Below are positions 14,532 through 25,244 of a stretch of DNA of 56,373 bases, in pieces (position 1 is the first letter of the stretch; each line of letters begins with the position of its first letter). This DNA comes from Alphaproteobacteria bacterium (lineage in GTDB: Bacteria > Pseudomonadota > Alphaproteobacteria > GCA-2731375): contig JAJFGG010000094.1 of the NCBI GenBank assembly GCA_021776235.1, positions 1 to 56,373 of the forward strand. Reading direction: 5' to 3'. The notes under the pieces are model-generated. The model was given only the letters and a program-made list of their open reading frames with translations. It had not been told where the DNA came from and made no database searches. Position numbers and translations under genes: made by a program.

Positions 14532-15242
14532 GTGGAAATACCAGATACCGCGATGATCCTGGCTGCCGGACTGGGCCGCCGCATGGGTGCCTTGACCCAG
14601 GCGTTGCCGAAACCGCTGTTACAGGTCGGCGGACGCGCCATCATCGACCGGGTGCTGGACCGCTTGGTCGAAGCCGGGGTCGGCCGGGCCGTGATCAACT
14701 TGCATCATGGCGCGGCCTTGTTGCGAGAGCACCTGTTGGGCCGGGACGATTTGGCTCTACAATTCTCCGACGAAAGCGGTGGCCTGCTGGATACCGGCGG
14801 CGGCGTTGCCAACGCCCTGCCGCTACTGGGAGAGAGGCCGTTCTATGTCATCAATGGCGATGTCCTGTGGATTGACCGCCTGGGCAATTCTCTGCATGCC
14901 CTGGCAGCGCGGTTCGCACCCGCGCAGATGGATGCCTTGTTGTTGATGCAGCCGACCGTTGGCGCCACCGGCTACAATGGCATTGGCGATTTCGTCATGG
15001 GCCCCGACGGGCTGTTGTTTCGCCGGAAAGAGCGGCAAGTAGCGCCTTTTATCCATACCGGCGTACAAATATTGCAGCCGGAACTGTTTACGGAGTGCCC
15101 TAGTGGACGGTTCTCGCTCAATCACATTTATGACCGCGCCGCGGCGCGCGAGCGCCTGTTCGGCCTGCGGCACGAGGGCGAATGGATGGAATTGAACCGC
15201 CCGGAGGGCCTGGCCGCCGCCGCGCGAGCCTTGTTGGATTAG
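14532..15242 (+). CDS. murU: MurU-like nucleotidyltransferase
   Basis: The product (about 236 residues) is a sugar-1-phosphate nucleotidyltransferase: AMILAAGLGRRMGALT at the N-terminus binds the nucleotide, PKPLLQVGG follows, and YVINGDVLWID carries the metal aspartate. In alphaproteobacteria this gene, between cell-wall recycling genes and addB, is N-acetylmuramate-1-phosphate uridylyltransferase, producing UDP-MurNAc from recycled MurNAc. The usual amgK partner is absent directly upstream, so it is either elsewhere or missing. Start GTG 14532 places a few residues before AMILAAG as is normal; ATG 14553 is the alternative. addB starts four bases after the stop. Confidence 0.75.
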   Translation: MEIPDTAMILAAGLGRRMGALTQALPKPLLQVGGRAIIDRVLDRLVEAGVGRAVINLHHGAALLREHLLGRDDLALQFSDESGGLLDTGGGVANALPLLGERPFYVINGDVLWIDRLGNSLHALAARFAPAQMDALLLMQPTVGATGYNGIGDFVMGPDGLLFRRKERQVAPFIHTGVQILQPELFTECPSGRFSLNHIYDRAAARERLFGLRHEGEWMELNRPEGLAAAARALLD

Positions 15243-15246
15243 GGGC

Positions 15247-18180
15247 ATGTCCGTGCAAGCCAAGGTTTTTACTATTGCCGCCGGCGACAGCTTTTCCGAC
15301 CGTTTGGTCGAGGGTTTGCTGCAACGTTTCGGCGGCGATCCCCTGACCTTGAATAGCGTCACCCTGTTGCTACCGACCCGGCGGGGCATGCGCGCGGTAA
15401 GGGACGGCTTTCTGCGCCAGACCGGCGGCCGCGCCATGCTGCTGCCTCGGATGTACGCCATCGGCGATGTGGACGAGGAAGAATTGCTGCTGGATCCCCT
15501 GTACGGGGACGATCTGTTCAGCCTGCCACCCGCGATCACGGCGCTGCGCCGACAGCTTTTGCTGTTGCATCTGATCGCCGGTCCCCGCGGCATAGACCCG
15601 GCACTGGCGGCCCCCTTGGCCCGGGAATTGGCCGAATTGTTGGACCGGCTGCAGACTGAGGATGTGCCGTTGTCGGCCCTGGATGACCTGGTGCCCGCCG
15701 ACCTGGCCGCTCATTGGCAGGAAACCTTGGAATTCCTGAGCCTTTTGGCCGCACCCTGGCAGGAATTGCTGGCCGTGGAAGGCTGCATGGACCCAGCCGC
15801 GCGGCGCAATGAGCTGCTGCACACCCAGGCGGACCGCTGGCGTCAATCGCCGCCGCAGGATCCCGTCATCGTGGCCGGCTCCACCGGTTCTATACCCGCC
15901 ACCGCTGCTCTGATCGCCGTTGTCGCGCATCTGCCCCAGGGCGCGGTGGTGCTGCCCGGTCTGGATAGCTTTGCTGACGAAGAGACCTGGGCCGCCGTGG
16001 ATCAAAGTCATGCTCAATTTGGCCTCAGGCAATTATTGCAACGGATCGGCGTGGATCGGGCAAACGTCAGGCCTTGGCTGCATAATAGCGAGGAAAGCCC
16101 GCGCCATCGTCTGATCCGCGAAACCCTGCGGCCGACCGAGACCACCGAACATTGGCGGAGATTACCCAGCTTGCCGGCGGCGGCGGCGGCGGGTTTGTTG
16201 CGGGTCGATTGCGCCAATCCCATCGAAGAAGCCAGTGTAATCGCCCTGTGTCTGCGCCAGGCCTTGGAGACACCAGAGCGGACCGCAGCACTGATCACCC
16301 CGGATCGCGGCTTGGCGCGCCGGGTGGCGGTGGAGTTGAAACGTTGGCGGATCGTGGTGGATGATTCCGCCGGCCAGCCCCTTGCCGCCACGCCGCCCGG
16401 CTCATTCCTGCGCCTGACGGCGGAGATGTTGGGCGGCGGCCTGGACCCCATCGATTTTCTGGCCACTCTGAAGCATCCCCTGGCGCAGGGCGGACGGGAC
16501 CCGGGGCTCCTGAAGGCCGCTGCGCGGGATATCGACCGTAATGTTCTGCGGGGCCCGCGTCCGGCGCCGGGCCTGGCCGGCCTGGCCGACGCGGCTGCAG
16601 GCGCGCGGCATCTGCCGGACCGGGCTATGGCGTTGCTCGATGATTTAACCAGGCATGGTACAGAGGTGCTGTCGTTTTGTGCGCGGCCCGAGGTGCATTT
16701 GGTGGATTTGCTATCCGCTCATGTGCGTTTCGCGGAATGGTTGGCGACGGATCCGGATGGCCGATGCCAGCTATGGGCCGGTGATGCAGGCGAGGCGGCC
16801 ATGCGCTTCATCGCCGATTTGTTGGCGGCCGGGGCCGGCCTGCCGGTTATGGCGGGCGCGGGCTATGCCACTCTGTTGAGCAGTTTGATGGTGGGGCAGG
16901 TGGTGCGGCCGGCTTTCGGCCTGCATCCGCGCCTGCATATTTGGGGGCCGCTGGAAGCACGCCTGCAGCAGGCCGATCTGGTGCTGCTGGGTGGGCTGAA
17001 TGAAGGCACTTGGCCGGCCGCGGCAGATGCCGACGCCTGGTTAAGCCGGCCCATGGCGGCCCGGTTGGGTCTGCCGGCGCCGGAGCGGCGGATTGGACTG
17101 GCGGCTCATGACTTTGCCCAGGCGGCCTGCGCCAACGAGGTGATTTTGACCCGTGCGGCAAAAGTGGAAGGCACCCCCACCGTGCCCTCGCGCTGGCTGT
17201 TGCGGCTGGAGCAGGTCTTGCAGAGCACCGGGTTGACGCTGGATCAAAAACTGCCCGCGGCATTGCACGCCTGGTCGGAACGCTTGGACGATGCCGGCCC
17301 GCCGCAACCCGTGGCAGCGCCTGAATGCCGGCCGCCCGTAGCGGCGCGGCCGCGGCGTATGTCCGTAACCCAGATAGAGACCTGGATCAGGGATCCTTAT
17401 GGGGTCTATGCGCGGCGTATTCTGGGCCTGCGCGCGCTGGACCCTATCGCCGCGGACCCCGGCGCGGCAGATTATGGTAATGCGGTGCATCATGCCCTGG
17501 AGCAATTTGCCGCTACCTATCCGGCGCAAATCCCGACCGGAAGAGAGGCCAAGACGGCTTTGCTGGCGTTTGGCCGGGAGGCCTTTGGCGAACTGTTAAC
17601 CCGTCCCGGTGTCCGCGCCTTCTGGTGGCCCCGTTTCCAACGCATAGCGACCTGGTTCCTGGCGCAGGAGGCTGAACGCCGTCCCGCCATTCTGCCTCTG
17701 GTGACCGAGGCCAAGGGCAGTCTGAGCCTGCCGGGCCCCGCAGGATCGTTCACACTGACGGCCATTGCCGACCGCATCGACCGCCTGGCGGATGGCGCCA
17801 TTAATATCATCGACTACAAGACCGGCGTGGTCCCCACCGAGGCCGAGTTGAAGCGGGGCCAGTCGCCCCAATTGCCCCTGGAAGCCGCCATAGCGTCCGC
17901 CGGCGGCTTTCCCGGTGTGCCGGTCGGTGCCGTGGCGACGTTGAGCTATTGGCGGATTTCCGGTGGCCGCGAGGCGGGCAAGATCAAGGATATTAAGGCC
18001 GATGGCAACGCCCTGGCCCAGGCCGCGCGAGAGGGCCTGCAAGCCCTGATCGCCGAGTTCGATGATCCCGCCACTGCCTATCTGGCGCGGCCCCGGCCGG
18101 CCATCGCGCCGCGCTTTTCCGACTACGACCATCTGGCCCGGATCAAGGAATGGTCCGCCGGTGGTCCGGGCGATTTCTAG
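15247..18180 (+). CDS. addB: Double-strand break repair protein AddB
   Basis: The 977-residue protein is the AddB subunit of the AddAB helicase-nuclease that resects double-strand ends and loads RecA, the alphaproteobacterial counterpart of RecBCD. It has the degenerate helicase N-terminus (LLPTRRGMRAVRDGF) and a C-terminal nuclease of the PD-(D/E)XK type with NIIDYKTG near residue 856. Length is normal for the alphaproteobacterial form. It starts four bases after murU, with a GGATTAGGGG ribosome site, and is followed after eight bases by addA, so both subunits are cotranscribed. Confidence 0.95.
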   Translation: MSVQAKVFTIAAGDSFSDRLVEGLLQRFGGDPLTLNSVTLLLPTRRGMRAVRDGFLRQTGGRAMLLPRMYAIGDVDEEELLLDPLYGDDLFSLPPAITALRRQLLLLHLIAGPRGIDPALAAPLARELAELLDRLQTEDVPLSALDDLVPADLAAHWQETLEFLSLLAAPWQELLAVEGCMDPAARRNELLHTQADRWRQSPPQDPVIVAGSTGSIPATAALIAVVAHLPQGAVVLPGLDSFADEETWAAVDQSHAQFGLRQLLQRIGVDRANVRPWLHNSEESPRHRLIRETLRPTETTEHWRRLPSLPAAAAAGLLRVDCANPIEEASVIALCLRQALETPERTAALITPDRGLARRVAVELKRWRIVVDDSAGQPLAATPPGSFLRLTAEMLGGGLDPIDFLATLKHPLAQGGRDPGLLKAAARDIDRNVLRGPRPAPGLAGLADAAAGARHLPDRAMALLDDLTRHGTEVLSFCARPEVHLVDLLSAHVRFAEWLATDPDGRCQLWAGDAGEAAMRFIADLLAAGAGLPVMAGAGYATLLSSLMVGQVVRPAFGLHPRLHIWGPLEARLQQADLVLLGGLNEGTWPAAADADAWLSRPMAARLGLPAPERRIGLAAHDFAQAACANEVILTRAAKVEGTPTVPSRWLLRLEQVLQSTGLTLDQKLPAALHAWSERLDDAGPPQPVAAPECRPPVAARPRRMSVTQIETWIRDPYGVYARRILGLRALDPIAADPGAADYGNAVHHALEQFAATYPAQIPTGREAKTALLAFGREAFGELLTRPGVRAFWWPRFQRIATWFLAQEAERRPAILPLVTEAKGSLSLPGPAGSFTLTAIADRIDRLADGAINIIDYKTGVVPTEAELKRGQSPQLPLEAAIASAGGFPGVPVGAVATLSYWRISGGREAGKIKDIKADGNALAQAAREGLQALIAEFDDPATAYLARPRPAIAPRFSDYDHLARIKEWSAGGPGDF

Positions 18181-18188
18181 CGGCCGCC

Positions 18189-21100
18189 ATGCGTGCGACC
18201 GACCACCAACGCCTGGCCGCCGATCCCGGTGTATCGGCCTGGGTAACGGCCTCTGCCGGTACCGGTAAGACCCACGTCCTGACCGACCGCGTGCTGCGCC
18301 TGTTGTTGCGGGACTGCCCGCCCGGGCGCATCCTCTGTCTGACCTTCACCAAGGCGGCGGCGGCGGAAATGGCCAACCGTCTGCATGAACGCCTTGGCGC
18401 CTGGGCCGTTGCCGGTGACGACGAACTGGCTCAGGCGCTGGCGGGTCTGACCGGATCACAGTCTGCGCCAGAGGAGATGAACCTGGCCCGGCGTCTGTTC
18501 GCACGGGTGCTGGATACGCCCGGCGGCTTGAAGGTCCAGACCATTCATTCGTTTTGCGAAGCCCTGTTGCGCCGCTTCCCGTTGGAGGCCCGGCTGGCGC
18601 CCCACTTCAAGGTCATGGAGGACCGGCAGGCGGCCCAAGTGCTGCAGGCCGCCCTGGAACAGGTGCTGGAACGCGACGCCGGAGAACCGGCGCCGTTGGT
18701 CGCGCAATTGATGGCCCTGGTCGATCAGCAGACTTTTGCCAATCTAATGGCCACCTTGTCGGCTGACCGTGGCCGTATGCAACGGCTGCTGGACCGGCCC
18801 GGCGGCATCGACAGCCTGCTGCAAGATGTCCGCCGGGCCCTTGGCTTGGCTGAGGGCGAGACCGAAGCCGCTATCCTGGCCGCGGCGGGGCGGGAGGAAC
18901 ATTTCGACGGTCCCGGTCTGGTTCGGATCGCCGAACTTATGTGCGATGGCGGCAAGAATGAAAGCCGCCATGGCCGGGCCATCGGCGATTGGCATGCCAC
19001 GCCCGCGAGCAGGGCGAACCAGTTCGACCACTATTTGGCGGCCTTTTTCACCGACAGCGGCCAGGGCACGCCATTTACCAGGCCCCTGACCAACAAGACC
19101 GCCGCCGCCATGCCGGAAGGGGCGGAAATTCTTGATCGGGAATGTGCCCGCCTGGAGCTGGTCCGGCAACGGCGAAACCCGGCGCGCGTTGCCGCCGCCA
19201 CCGAATTGTTGTTGCGCCTGGGGGCGCAACTCATGGCGGCTTACGCCTTGGAAAAACAACGCCAGGCGCTGTTGGACTATGACGATTTGGTGCTGAAAGC
19301 GGGTTTCCTGTTGTCGCATGGGGCCAGTACCGATTGGGTGCTCTACAAACTGGACGGCGGCCTGGAGCACATTCTGATCGACGAGGCGCAGGATACCAGT
19401 CCGGAACAATGGCAAGTGGTACAGACCCTGGCCGATGAGTTTTTTACCGGCGAGGGAGCCTACGAAGACGGTGATGAAAGCGCCATGGCCACGGGCCGGA
19501 CCCTGTTCGCGGTTGGCGATGTAAAGCAGTCAATATACAGCTTCCAACGCGCCGACCCGGCCGCCTTTCAGGCCATGCGCAATCATTTCGCGGCCCGCAT
19601 CGGGGCCGCCAAGCGGCGCTGGCAACCGGTTGAGTTGGCCTTGTCGTTCCGCTCCACGCCGGCGGTATTGGAGGCTGTCAACGCCATCTTTGCCGATCCC
19701 CTGGCCAGCGACGGCCTGATCTTTGGTAATCATGGGGCTATCCGCCATATCCCAAATCGCGCCAGTGAGGCCGGGCTGGTAGAAATCTGGCCAACAGAAC
19801 AGCCCCCCGAAACAGAGGAACATCCCGCGTGGGCGCTGCCGACAAAACAGCTTTACCTTGACAGCCCGGTGGCCCGCCTGGCCGATCGTATCGCGGTTCA
19901 GATCGGCCAATGGCTGGAACAAAAAGAAATGCTGGTGGCCAAGGGCCGGCCGATTGGCGCCGGCGATATTCTGATTCTGGTGCAGCGCCGTGCGACCTTT
20001 GTCGAAACTATGGTGCGGGCCTTGAAACGCCGTAACATTGCCGTGGCCGGGGTCGACAGAATGGTCCTGAGCGAACAGCTGGCGGTCATGGACCTGATCG
20101 CCCTGGGCCGCTTTCTGCTGCTGCCGGAGGATGATTTGAACTTGGCCGTGGTCCTGAAAGGACCACTGGTTGGGTGGGACGACGAGCAATTGTTCGCTTT
20201 GGCACATGGCCGCCAGGCCAGCCTATGGGCCGCACTGAGAGAGCGGCCGGAGGCGGCCGCCTACCAGACCCTGGCCGCATTATTGGCGCAGGTTGATTTC
20301 AAGCCGCCATTCGAACTTTACGCCGAACTGCTGGGCGCCGGCGGCGGGCGACGGCAAATTCTGGCCCGCCTGGGCCAGGATGCCAACGATCCGATTGACG
20401 AGTTCCTCGATTTGGCTTTGTCCTACGAACGGGATCATGCCCCCAGCCTGGAGGGCTTTTTGCATTGGCTGGAAAGGGGCGAAACCGAGATCAAGCGGGA
20501 CCTTGAACAAGGCCAGGACCAGGTTCGGGTAATGACCGTACATGGCGCCAAGGGCCTGGAAGCACCCATCGTCTTTCTCGCCGATACGGTTCGGGTGCCA
20601 GACAAGACACCGGCACTGCTGTGGCCCGCAGGTGATGCCGGCGGCAGCGATGACTCCGGGATTGGCGGGCCGGCGCCCCTGTGGGCGCCGATCCGTGCGA
20701 TGGAGGAAAGGGTGATACAGCAGGCCCGTACCGATGCGGAACAGGCCCGGGACCGCGAATACCGCCGCCTGTTCTATGTCGCCCTGACCCGGGCGGCGGA
20801 CCGGTTGTATATCTGCGGCTTTGAGGGCAAAAACGGGCGAAAGGCGCATTGCTGGTACGATATGGCCTGGCGCGCCCTGGCCGCCCTGCCTGAAATAACC
20901 AAGCCGGCGGAACTGGCCGGTGGTATGCGCCTGCGTAGTGACCAGGCCAAGGCGCCGCCCGAGCGGCAGGCTCCAGTCAAGCCAGAACGCCAAAGCTTGC
21001 CCGATTGGGCCAGCCGGCCGGCGCCCACGGAACCGGTTCCACCCCGGCCATTGGCCCCGTCGCGTCCGGAAGAAGCGGAACCCAGCGTTGCCAGTCCTCT

Positions 21101-21611
21101 GGCCGATGGCGGCCAGGCCCGATTTCAACGGGGCAACCATATCCACCGCCTGTTGCAGACCCTTCCGGACCATGAAGAAGCGCGGCGCGAGGCCGCCGCC
21201 GCCCGCTATCTGGCCATGCCTGCGCATGTCATTGCCCCGGCGCAACAGCACGAGATCCTGGCCGAGACCATGGCGGTTCTGCGGCATCCGGACTTCGCTC
21301 CGATCTTTGGTCCGGGGTCCCGGGCCGAAGTCCCTTTGACAGCTCTGTTGTCCGGGCGGGTGATCAGCGGCCAGGTTGATCGCGTGCTGATTACCGATTC
21401 GGAAATTCTGGTGATTGACTATAAAACCAACCGCCCGCCACCCGTTAAAGTGGCAGAAGTAGATCCGGCGTACTTGCGACAATTGGCCAACTACCGCGCT
21501 GCATTAATGGAAATTTACCCTGGTAAAACAGTGCGTTGTGCGCTGTTATGGACCGATGGGCCAAATCTGATGGCCATTGATCAGGCTATTTTATCTGCCT
21601 ATGCGCCTTGA
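18189..21611 (+). CDS. addA: Double-strand break repair helicase AddA
   Basis: The 1140-residue UvrD-type helicase-nuclease has Walker A ASAGTGKT (21-28), TFTKAAAAEM, the Walker B equivalent LIDEAQDTSPEQW, motif VTVHGAKGLEAPIVFL-like helicase region and a C-terminal nuclease with VIDYKTN near residue 1075. It unwinds and cuts DNA ends with AddB. ATG 18189 is preferred because it lies just after the addB stop and gives a normal N-terminus; a 13-residue longer start at 18150 overlaps addB. About 120 bases then separate it from trxA. Confidence 0.95.
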   Translation: MRATDHQRLAADPGVSAWVTASAGTGKTHVLTDRVLRLLLRDCPPGRILCLTFTKAAAAEMANRLHERLGAWAVAGDDELAQALAGLTGSQSAPEEMNLARRLFARVLDTPGGLKVQTIHSFCEALLRRFPLEARLAPHFKVMEDRQAAQVLQAALEQVLERDAGEPAPLVAQLMALVDQQTFANLMATLSADRGRMQRLLDRPGGIDSLLQDVRRALGLAEGETEAAILAAAGREEHFDGPGLVRIAELMCDGGKNESRHGRAIGDWHATPASRANQFDHYLAAFFTDSGQGTPFTRPLTNKTAAAMPEGAEILDRECARLELVRQRRNPARVAAATELLLRLGAQLMAAYALEKQRQALLDYDDLVLKAGFLLSHGASTDWVLYKLDGGLEHILIDEAQDTSPEQWQVVQTLADEFFTGEGAYEDGDESAMATGRTLFAVGDVKQSIYSFQRADPAAFQAMRNHFAARIGAAKRRWQPVELALSFRSTPAVLEAVNAIFADPLASDGLIFGNHGAIRHIPNRASEAGLVEIWPTEQPPETEEHPAWALPTKQLYLDSPVARLADRIAVQIGQWLEQKEMLVAKGRPIGAGDILILVQRRATFVETMVRALKRRNIAVAGVDRMVLSEQLAVMDLIALGRFLLLPEDDLNLAVVLKGPLVGWDDEQLFALAHGRQASLWAALRERPEAAAYQTLAALLAQVDFKPPFELYAELLGAGGGRRQILARLGQDANDPIDEFLDLALSYERDHAPSLEGFLHWLERGETEIKRDLEQGQDQVRVMTVHGAKGLEAPIVFLADTVRVPDKTPALLWPAGDAGGSDDSGIGGPAPLWAPIRAMEERVIQQARTDAEQARDREYRRLFYVALTRAADRLYICGFEGKNGRKAHCWYDMAWRALAALPEITKPAELAGGMRLRSDQAKAPPERQAPVKPERQSLPDWASRPAPTEPVPPRPLAPSRPEEAEPSVASPLADGGQARFQRGNHIHRLLQTLPDHEEARREAAAARYLAMPAHVIAPAQQHEILAETMAVLRHPDFAPIFGPGSRAEVPLTALLSGRVISGQVDRVLITDSEILVIDYKTNRPPPVKVAEVDPAYLRQLANYRAALMEIYPGKTVRCALLWTDGPNLMAIDQAILSAYAP

Positions 21612-21665
21612 CGCGCACCCCTTGTCTACCTAACTTTTTAGGCTTAGGTGAATTATCTACGCAGC

Positions 21666-21696
21666 AAAGGGGCGGCTGCGAAAAATCCGCCTCTTT
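21666..21696 (+). terminator. Hairpin between addA and trxA
   Basis: AAAGGGGCGG (21666-21675) pairs with CCGCCTCTTT (21687-21696), with one G-T pair, around an 11-base loop. The 3' side ends in CTTT and lacks a longer T-run, so it may attenuate rather than stop addA transcription. Confidence 0.4.
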
Positions 21697-21730
21697 GAGT
21701 TTACGTTGCTGGAAAGAATTGGAAAAGACC

Positions 21731-22051
21731 ATGACCACAAAACCCGTATCCGACGATTCGTTCGATAAGGATGTACTCAATGCCGAGGGTCCAGTGGTGG
21801 TGGATTTTTGGGCCGAATGGTGCGGTCCCTGCAAACAGATCGCGCCGGCGTTGGAAGATATTGCAACCGAATTGGGCGACCGGGTAACGATCGCCAAAGT
21901 GAATATCGACGATAACCCGTCAATTCCGGCGAAGTATGGGGTGCGCGGAATTCCCACCTTGATGCTATTCAAGGACGGTGAAGTGGCGTCCATGAAAGTT
22001 GGCGCCCTACCCAGGGGCAAGATTCAGGAATGGATCGAGGAGTCGATCTAA
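21731..22051 (+). CDS. trxA: Thioredoxin
   Basis: The 106-residue cytoplasmic protein reduces disulfides, including those of reductive enzymes such as ribonucleotide reductase. It has the active site WCGPC (30-34), the conserved aspartate in VVVDFWAEW and the cis-proline region GIPTLMLF. The ATG at 21731 follows GGAAAAG by a normal distance; a longer open frame upstream reads through the addA-trxA gap and is not supported. The gene is convergent with folC, 14 bases apart. Confidence 0.95.
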   Translation: MTTKPVSDDSFDKDVLNAEGPVVVDFWAEWCGPCKQIAPALEDIATELGDRVTIAKVNIDDNPSIPAKYGVRGIPTLMLFKDGEVASMKVGALPRGKIQEWIEESI

Positions 22052-22065
22052 GGCGGCCGCCGCTT

Positions 22066-23457
22066 TTACGCTAATTTGATTTCATCTTGCGGGTTGGTGG
22101 CGAGGACGCTGCCAGCAAGGTAAAGTGTGCCGCAAATGAGCACTCTGGGCGGGGTTTCCCCCTCTGTCCGTACGATGCGGTCCAGCGCCTGCGTCACGCT
22201 TTCGGCAGGCGAAGCGTCGAGGCCTTGGGCCGTGGCCGCCTGGACGATTTTCGCCGGTGGCATGGCGGCGGCTTCATGGGGCACGGCAACGGCATGCAGC
22301 CTCGGGCTAAGAGAACGGAATGGAGCCAGGAAGTTGGCCACATCCTTGTTGTTCAACATGCCCACGATCAGGTGCAAAGGCCTTGGCCCGTCGTCCCGCG
22401 CCTGCCAGTCAGCCAGGGTCTGGGCCAGGGCGGCGCCGGCGCCTGGGTTGTGGCCGCCGTCCAGCCATAATTCCCCGTCAGTGCCGAACCGGTTACGTAA
22501 CCGGTTGTAAAGTGACCCTTGTTGCAGCCGTTGCAGGCGGCCGGGCCAGTGCGCGGTGGCTAGACCGGCGGCCATATCCCGGGCCGACGGGAAAAAGCCC
22601 GCCAAGTTTTGTAGGCAAGCCAGCGCAAGACCGGCATTTTGCAGTTGATGTACGCCATTCAGGGCTGGCAGGGGCAGCTGTAATTCGCCCATGGCCGATT
22701 GAAAATTTAGTTCGCCTTGGCGGGCTTCGACCTGCCAGTCATGGCCTTGGCGCAACAGTTTGGCGCCGACCTCGGCCGCTGTGGCTTCGATGACACGGGC
22801 TGCCTCGGGGGTCTGTTGGCCGATCACGCCGGTTACGCCCGGTTTCAGAATTCCGGCTTTTTCACCGGCGATTTCGGCCAAGCTATCACCCAGAAAATGC
22901 TGATGATCCAAGGATACGGTGGTGATTGCCGTCAACAGCGGTTTGGCGATGACATTCGTGGCATCCAGGCGTCCACCCAAGCCCGTTTCCAGCAGCAGGA
23001 TATCCGCCGGGTTGTCCCGAAACGCCAGAAATGCAGCCGCCGTCGTCACCTCGAAATAGGTAATTGGCTCATCGCCGTTCGCCTCTTCGCAGGCGCGCAG
23101 AACCGTCACCAGGCCTTCATCGGATATCAATCGGCCGGCCAGCCGGATGCGTTCGTTGAAGCGCACCAGATGGGGCGAGGTCAGGACATGGACCCGCTGT
23201 CCCGACGCCTCCAGAGCAGCACGCAGATAAGCAATCGTCGAGCCCTTGCCATTGGTCCCCGCCACATGCACGACGGGAGGCAGCTGGCGTTCGGGATTGC
23301 CAAGCTTCTGCAACAGAAGCCGCAGACGTCCCAAGGATAGATCGATCAGCTTTGGGTGCAGCCGGATCAACCGGGCCAGGACCGCCTCGCACTCTGCCGT
23401 CCCTAACGGCGAGCCCGCCGCCGGGCCCGACACTTCAGGGCGCGCCGCCAGGTTCAC
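22066..23457 (-). CDS. folC: Bifunctional dihydrofolate/folylpolyglutamate synthase
   Basis: The enzyme adds glutamate to dihydropteroate and extends the polyglutamate tail of folates. The 463-residue product has the Mur-ligase ATP-binding motif [21 protein letters not shown], the metal/catalytic segment [15 protein letters not shown] and [11 protein letters not shown]. The GTG at 23457 is chosen because AGGAAGG lies eight bases upstream; this overlaps the accD end by 23 bases. GTG 23433, immediately after the accD stop, is the alternative. It is the last gene of the aroA-to-folC run. Confidence 0.93.
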   Translation of the reverse strand: MNLAARPEVSGPAAGSPLGTAECEAVLARLIRLHPKLIDLSLGRLRLLLQKLGNPERQLPPVVHVAGTNGKGSTIAYLRAALEASGQRVHVLTSPHLVRFNERIRLAGRLISDEGLVTVLRACEEANGDEPITYFEVTTAAAFLAFRDNPADILLLETGLGGRLDATNVIAKPLLTAITTVSLDHQHFLGDSLAEIAGEKAGILKPGVTGVIGQQTPEAARVIEATAAEVGAKLLRQGHDWQVEARQGELNFQSAMGELQLPLPALNGVHQLQNAGLALACLQNLAGFFPSARDMAAGLATAHWPGRLQRLQQGSLYNRLRNRFGTDGELWLDGGHNPGAGAALAQTLADWQARDDGPRPLHLIVGMLNNKDVANFLAPFRSLSPRLHAVAVPHEAAAMPPAKIVQAATAQGLDASPAESVTQALDRIVRTEGETPPRVLICGTLYLAGSVLATNPQDEIKLA

Positions 23458-24388
23458 CTGTCTCGCCTTCCTGTTCAGTGTCTGCCAATGCCGGGATTTC
23501 CAAATCCGGTTGCGGCAAGCTGATGACCTCTGCCGACGGCGGCCGGTTGCCCAACAGTTCAACCACCCTGATCAGGGTTTCGCGCAAGGCATGGCGATGT
23601 ACCACCATGTCCAGCATGCCATGTTCCAGCAGGTATTCCGCCCTTTGGAAGCCTTCGGGCAGACGCTCGCGGATCGTGTTTTCGATCACCCGGGGGCCGG
23701 CAAAGCCGATCAGCGCACCCGGTTCAGAGATCGCGACATCACCCAGCATGGCATAGCTGGCGGTGACGCCGCCCGTGGTGGGGTCGGTCATAACCGAAAT
23801 ATAAGGCTGTCCGGCTTCCTGTAGCAATTGCACCGCGATAGTGGTCCGGGGCAATTGCATTAAGGACAGAATGCCCTCCTGCATGCGGGCCCCGCCGGCA
23901 GCGGCGAAAATGATCAGTGGCGCATTCTGCAGGACGGCCAATTTGGCCGCCGCAATAATCGCCTCGGCCGCGCCCAGACCCAGGGAGCCGCCCATGAAGG
24001 AAAAATTCTGTACCGCGATGACCGCGCCGTGTCCGCCCAGTTTGCCGTGGGCGACAACGACCGCATCCTGTTGGCCGGTCTTGCTCTGGGACTCTTTTAG
24101 CCGGTCGGTATAACGTTTCTCATCACGGAACTTCAGCGGGTCCGCCAAAACCTCCGGCAATTCGATGGTTGAATATTCCCCGTCGTCAAACAGATTGGGG
24201 AAGCGGTCTTCAGGTCCGATGCGCAGATGATGTTCGCAATGCTGGCAGACGAACTGGCGCAGCTTGATTTCCTTGTGATGGATCATTTGCCCGCAGCTGG
24301 GGCACTTGATCCATAGATTGTCTGGCACCTCGCGCTTGCGCACCAGGGCCTGGATTTTGGGTCGGACAAAATTGCTGAGCCAGTTCAA
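23435..24388 (-). CDS. accD: Acetyl-CoA carboxylase carboxyltransferase subunit beta
   Basis: AccD, with AccA, transfers carboxyl from biotin to acetyl-CoA, making malonyl-CoA for fatty-acid synthesis. The 317-residue protein has the four-cysteine zinc ribbon (Cys29, 32, 48, 51) and the crotonase-like GGARMQEG and [17 protein letters not shown] segments. It begins four bases after the trpA stop and overlaps folC. The trpA-accD-folC order is common in alphaproteobacteria. Confidence 0.96.
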   Translation of the reverse strand: MNWLSNFVRPKIQALVRKREVPDNLWIKCPSCGQMIHHKEIKLRQFVCQHCEHHLRIGPEDRFPNLFDDGEYSTIELPEVLADPLKFRDEKRYTDRLKESQSKTGQQDAVVVAHGKLGGHGAVIAVQNFSFMGGSLGLGAAEAIIAAAKLAVLQNAPLIIFAAAGGARMQEGILSLMQLPRTTIAVQLLQEAGQPYISVMTDPTTGGVTASYAMLGDVAISEPGALIGFAGPRVIENTIRERLPEGFQRAEYLLEHGMLDMVVHRHALRETLIRVVELLGNRPPSAEVISLPQPDLEIPALADTEQEGETGEPGGAP

Positions 24389-24392
24389 GGCG

Positions 24393-25244
24393 TTATCCCT
24401 CTGACGCTGCGGCAGCCACGCCGGCTGCCAGGGCGCGGGTCAAATCCAGTACCGCCGCGACCGTTGTCGCGGTCGCCTTGCCGTCAGGGTCCAGGCTGCC
24501 GCGTACGGCATCGGTAAAAGCCGTGCCGACCACCGCGCCATCGGCAACGGTGGCTATGTCGCGGGCCTGCTCTGGTGTGCGGATGCCAAAGCCTACAGCG
24601 ATGGGCAAATCCGTATGCTGCCGAATGCGGGCTACGGCGCTTGCCACCGTATCGGCATCTACCGAGCCCGCCCCCGTGATGCCCGCGTAGGATACGTAAT
24701 AGACAAAGCCTGATGTATTGGCCAGAACCGCAGGCAGGCGTTTCTCATCGGTAGTCGGCGTCGCCAGACGAACAAAGCTAAGCCCGGCTTGCAACGCTGG
24801 CAGGCACAGCTCTGCATCTTCCTCGGGCGGCAAATCGACGACGATCAAGCCATCGATGCCCGCGGTCTGGGCCGCCGCCAGAAACGCCGGTACGCCAAAG
24901 GCGTGAATGGGATTGTAATAACCCATAAGCACGACCGGCGTTTCGGTATCGTGGCGGCGAAATTCCGCCGCCATGGCCAGGGTTTTCGACAATGTAATGC
25001 CGGCCTTTAGGGCCCGCAGCCCGGCCACCTGGATTGAAGGGCCGTCCGCCATGGGGTCGGTAAAGGCCATGCCCAATTCGATGATATCCGCCCCGGCAGC
25101 CGGTAGACCCGCCATGATCTGGGCAGAGGTTTCCAGATCGGGGTCGCCGGACATCACGTAACTCACCAGCGCGGCGCGGCCTTCTGTCCGAAGTCTGGCG
25201 AAGCGCGCCTCGATCCGGGTCCGGCCGCCCCTCATCGCGCTCAT
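24393..25244 (-). CDS. trpA: Tryptophan synthase alpha subunit
   Basis: The 283-residue alpha subunit cleaves indole-3-glycerol phosphate to indole and glyceraldehyde-3-phosphate, passing indole to TrpB. The catalytic acids are in place: Glu56 in ADIIELG and Asp67 in DPMADGP. The start overlaps the trpB stop as ATGA (25241-25244), typical for these two genes, whose products form a complex. Confidence 0.97.
   Translation of the reverse strand: MSAMRGGRTRIEARFARLRTEGRAALVSYVMSGDPDLETSAQIMAGLPAAGADIIELGMAFTDPMADGPSIQVAGLRALKAGITLSKTLAMAAEFRRHDTETPVVLMGYYNPIHAFGVPAFLAAAQTAGIDGLIVVDLPPEEDAELCLPALQAGLSFVRLATPTTDEKRLPAVLANTSGFVYYVSYAGITGAGSVDADTVASAVARIRQHTDLPIAVGFGIRTPEQARDIATVADGAVVGTAFTDAVRGSLDPDGKATATTVAAVLDLTRALAAGVAAAASEG

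Noticed and set aside
22052-22063. GGCGGCCGCC palindrome between trxA and folC
   Set aside because: It has no loop and only a short T-run, so it is not a believable terminator.
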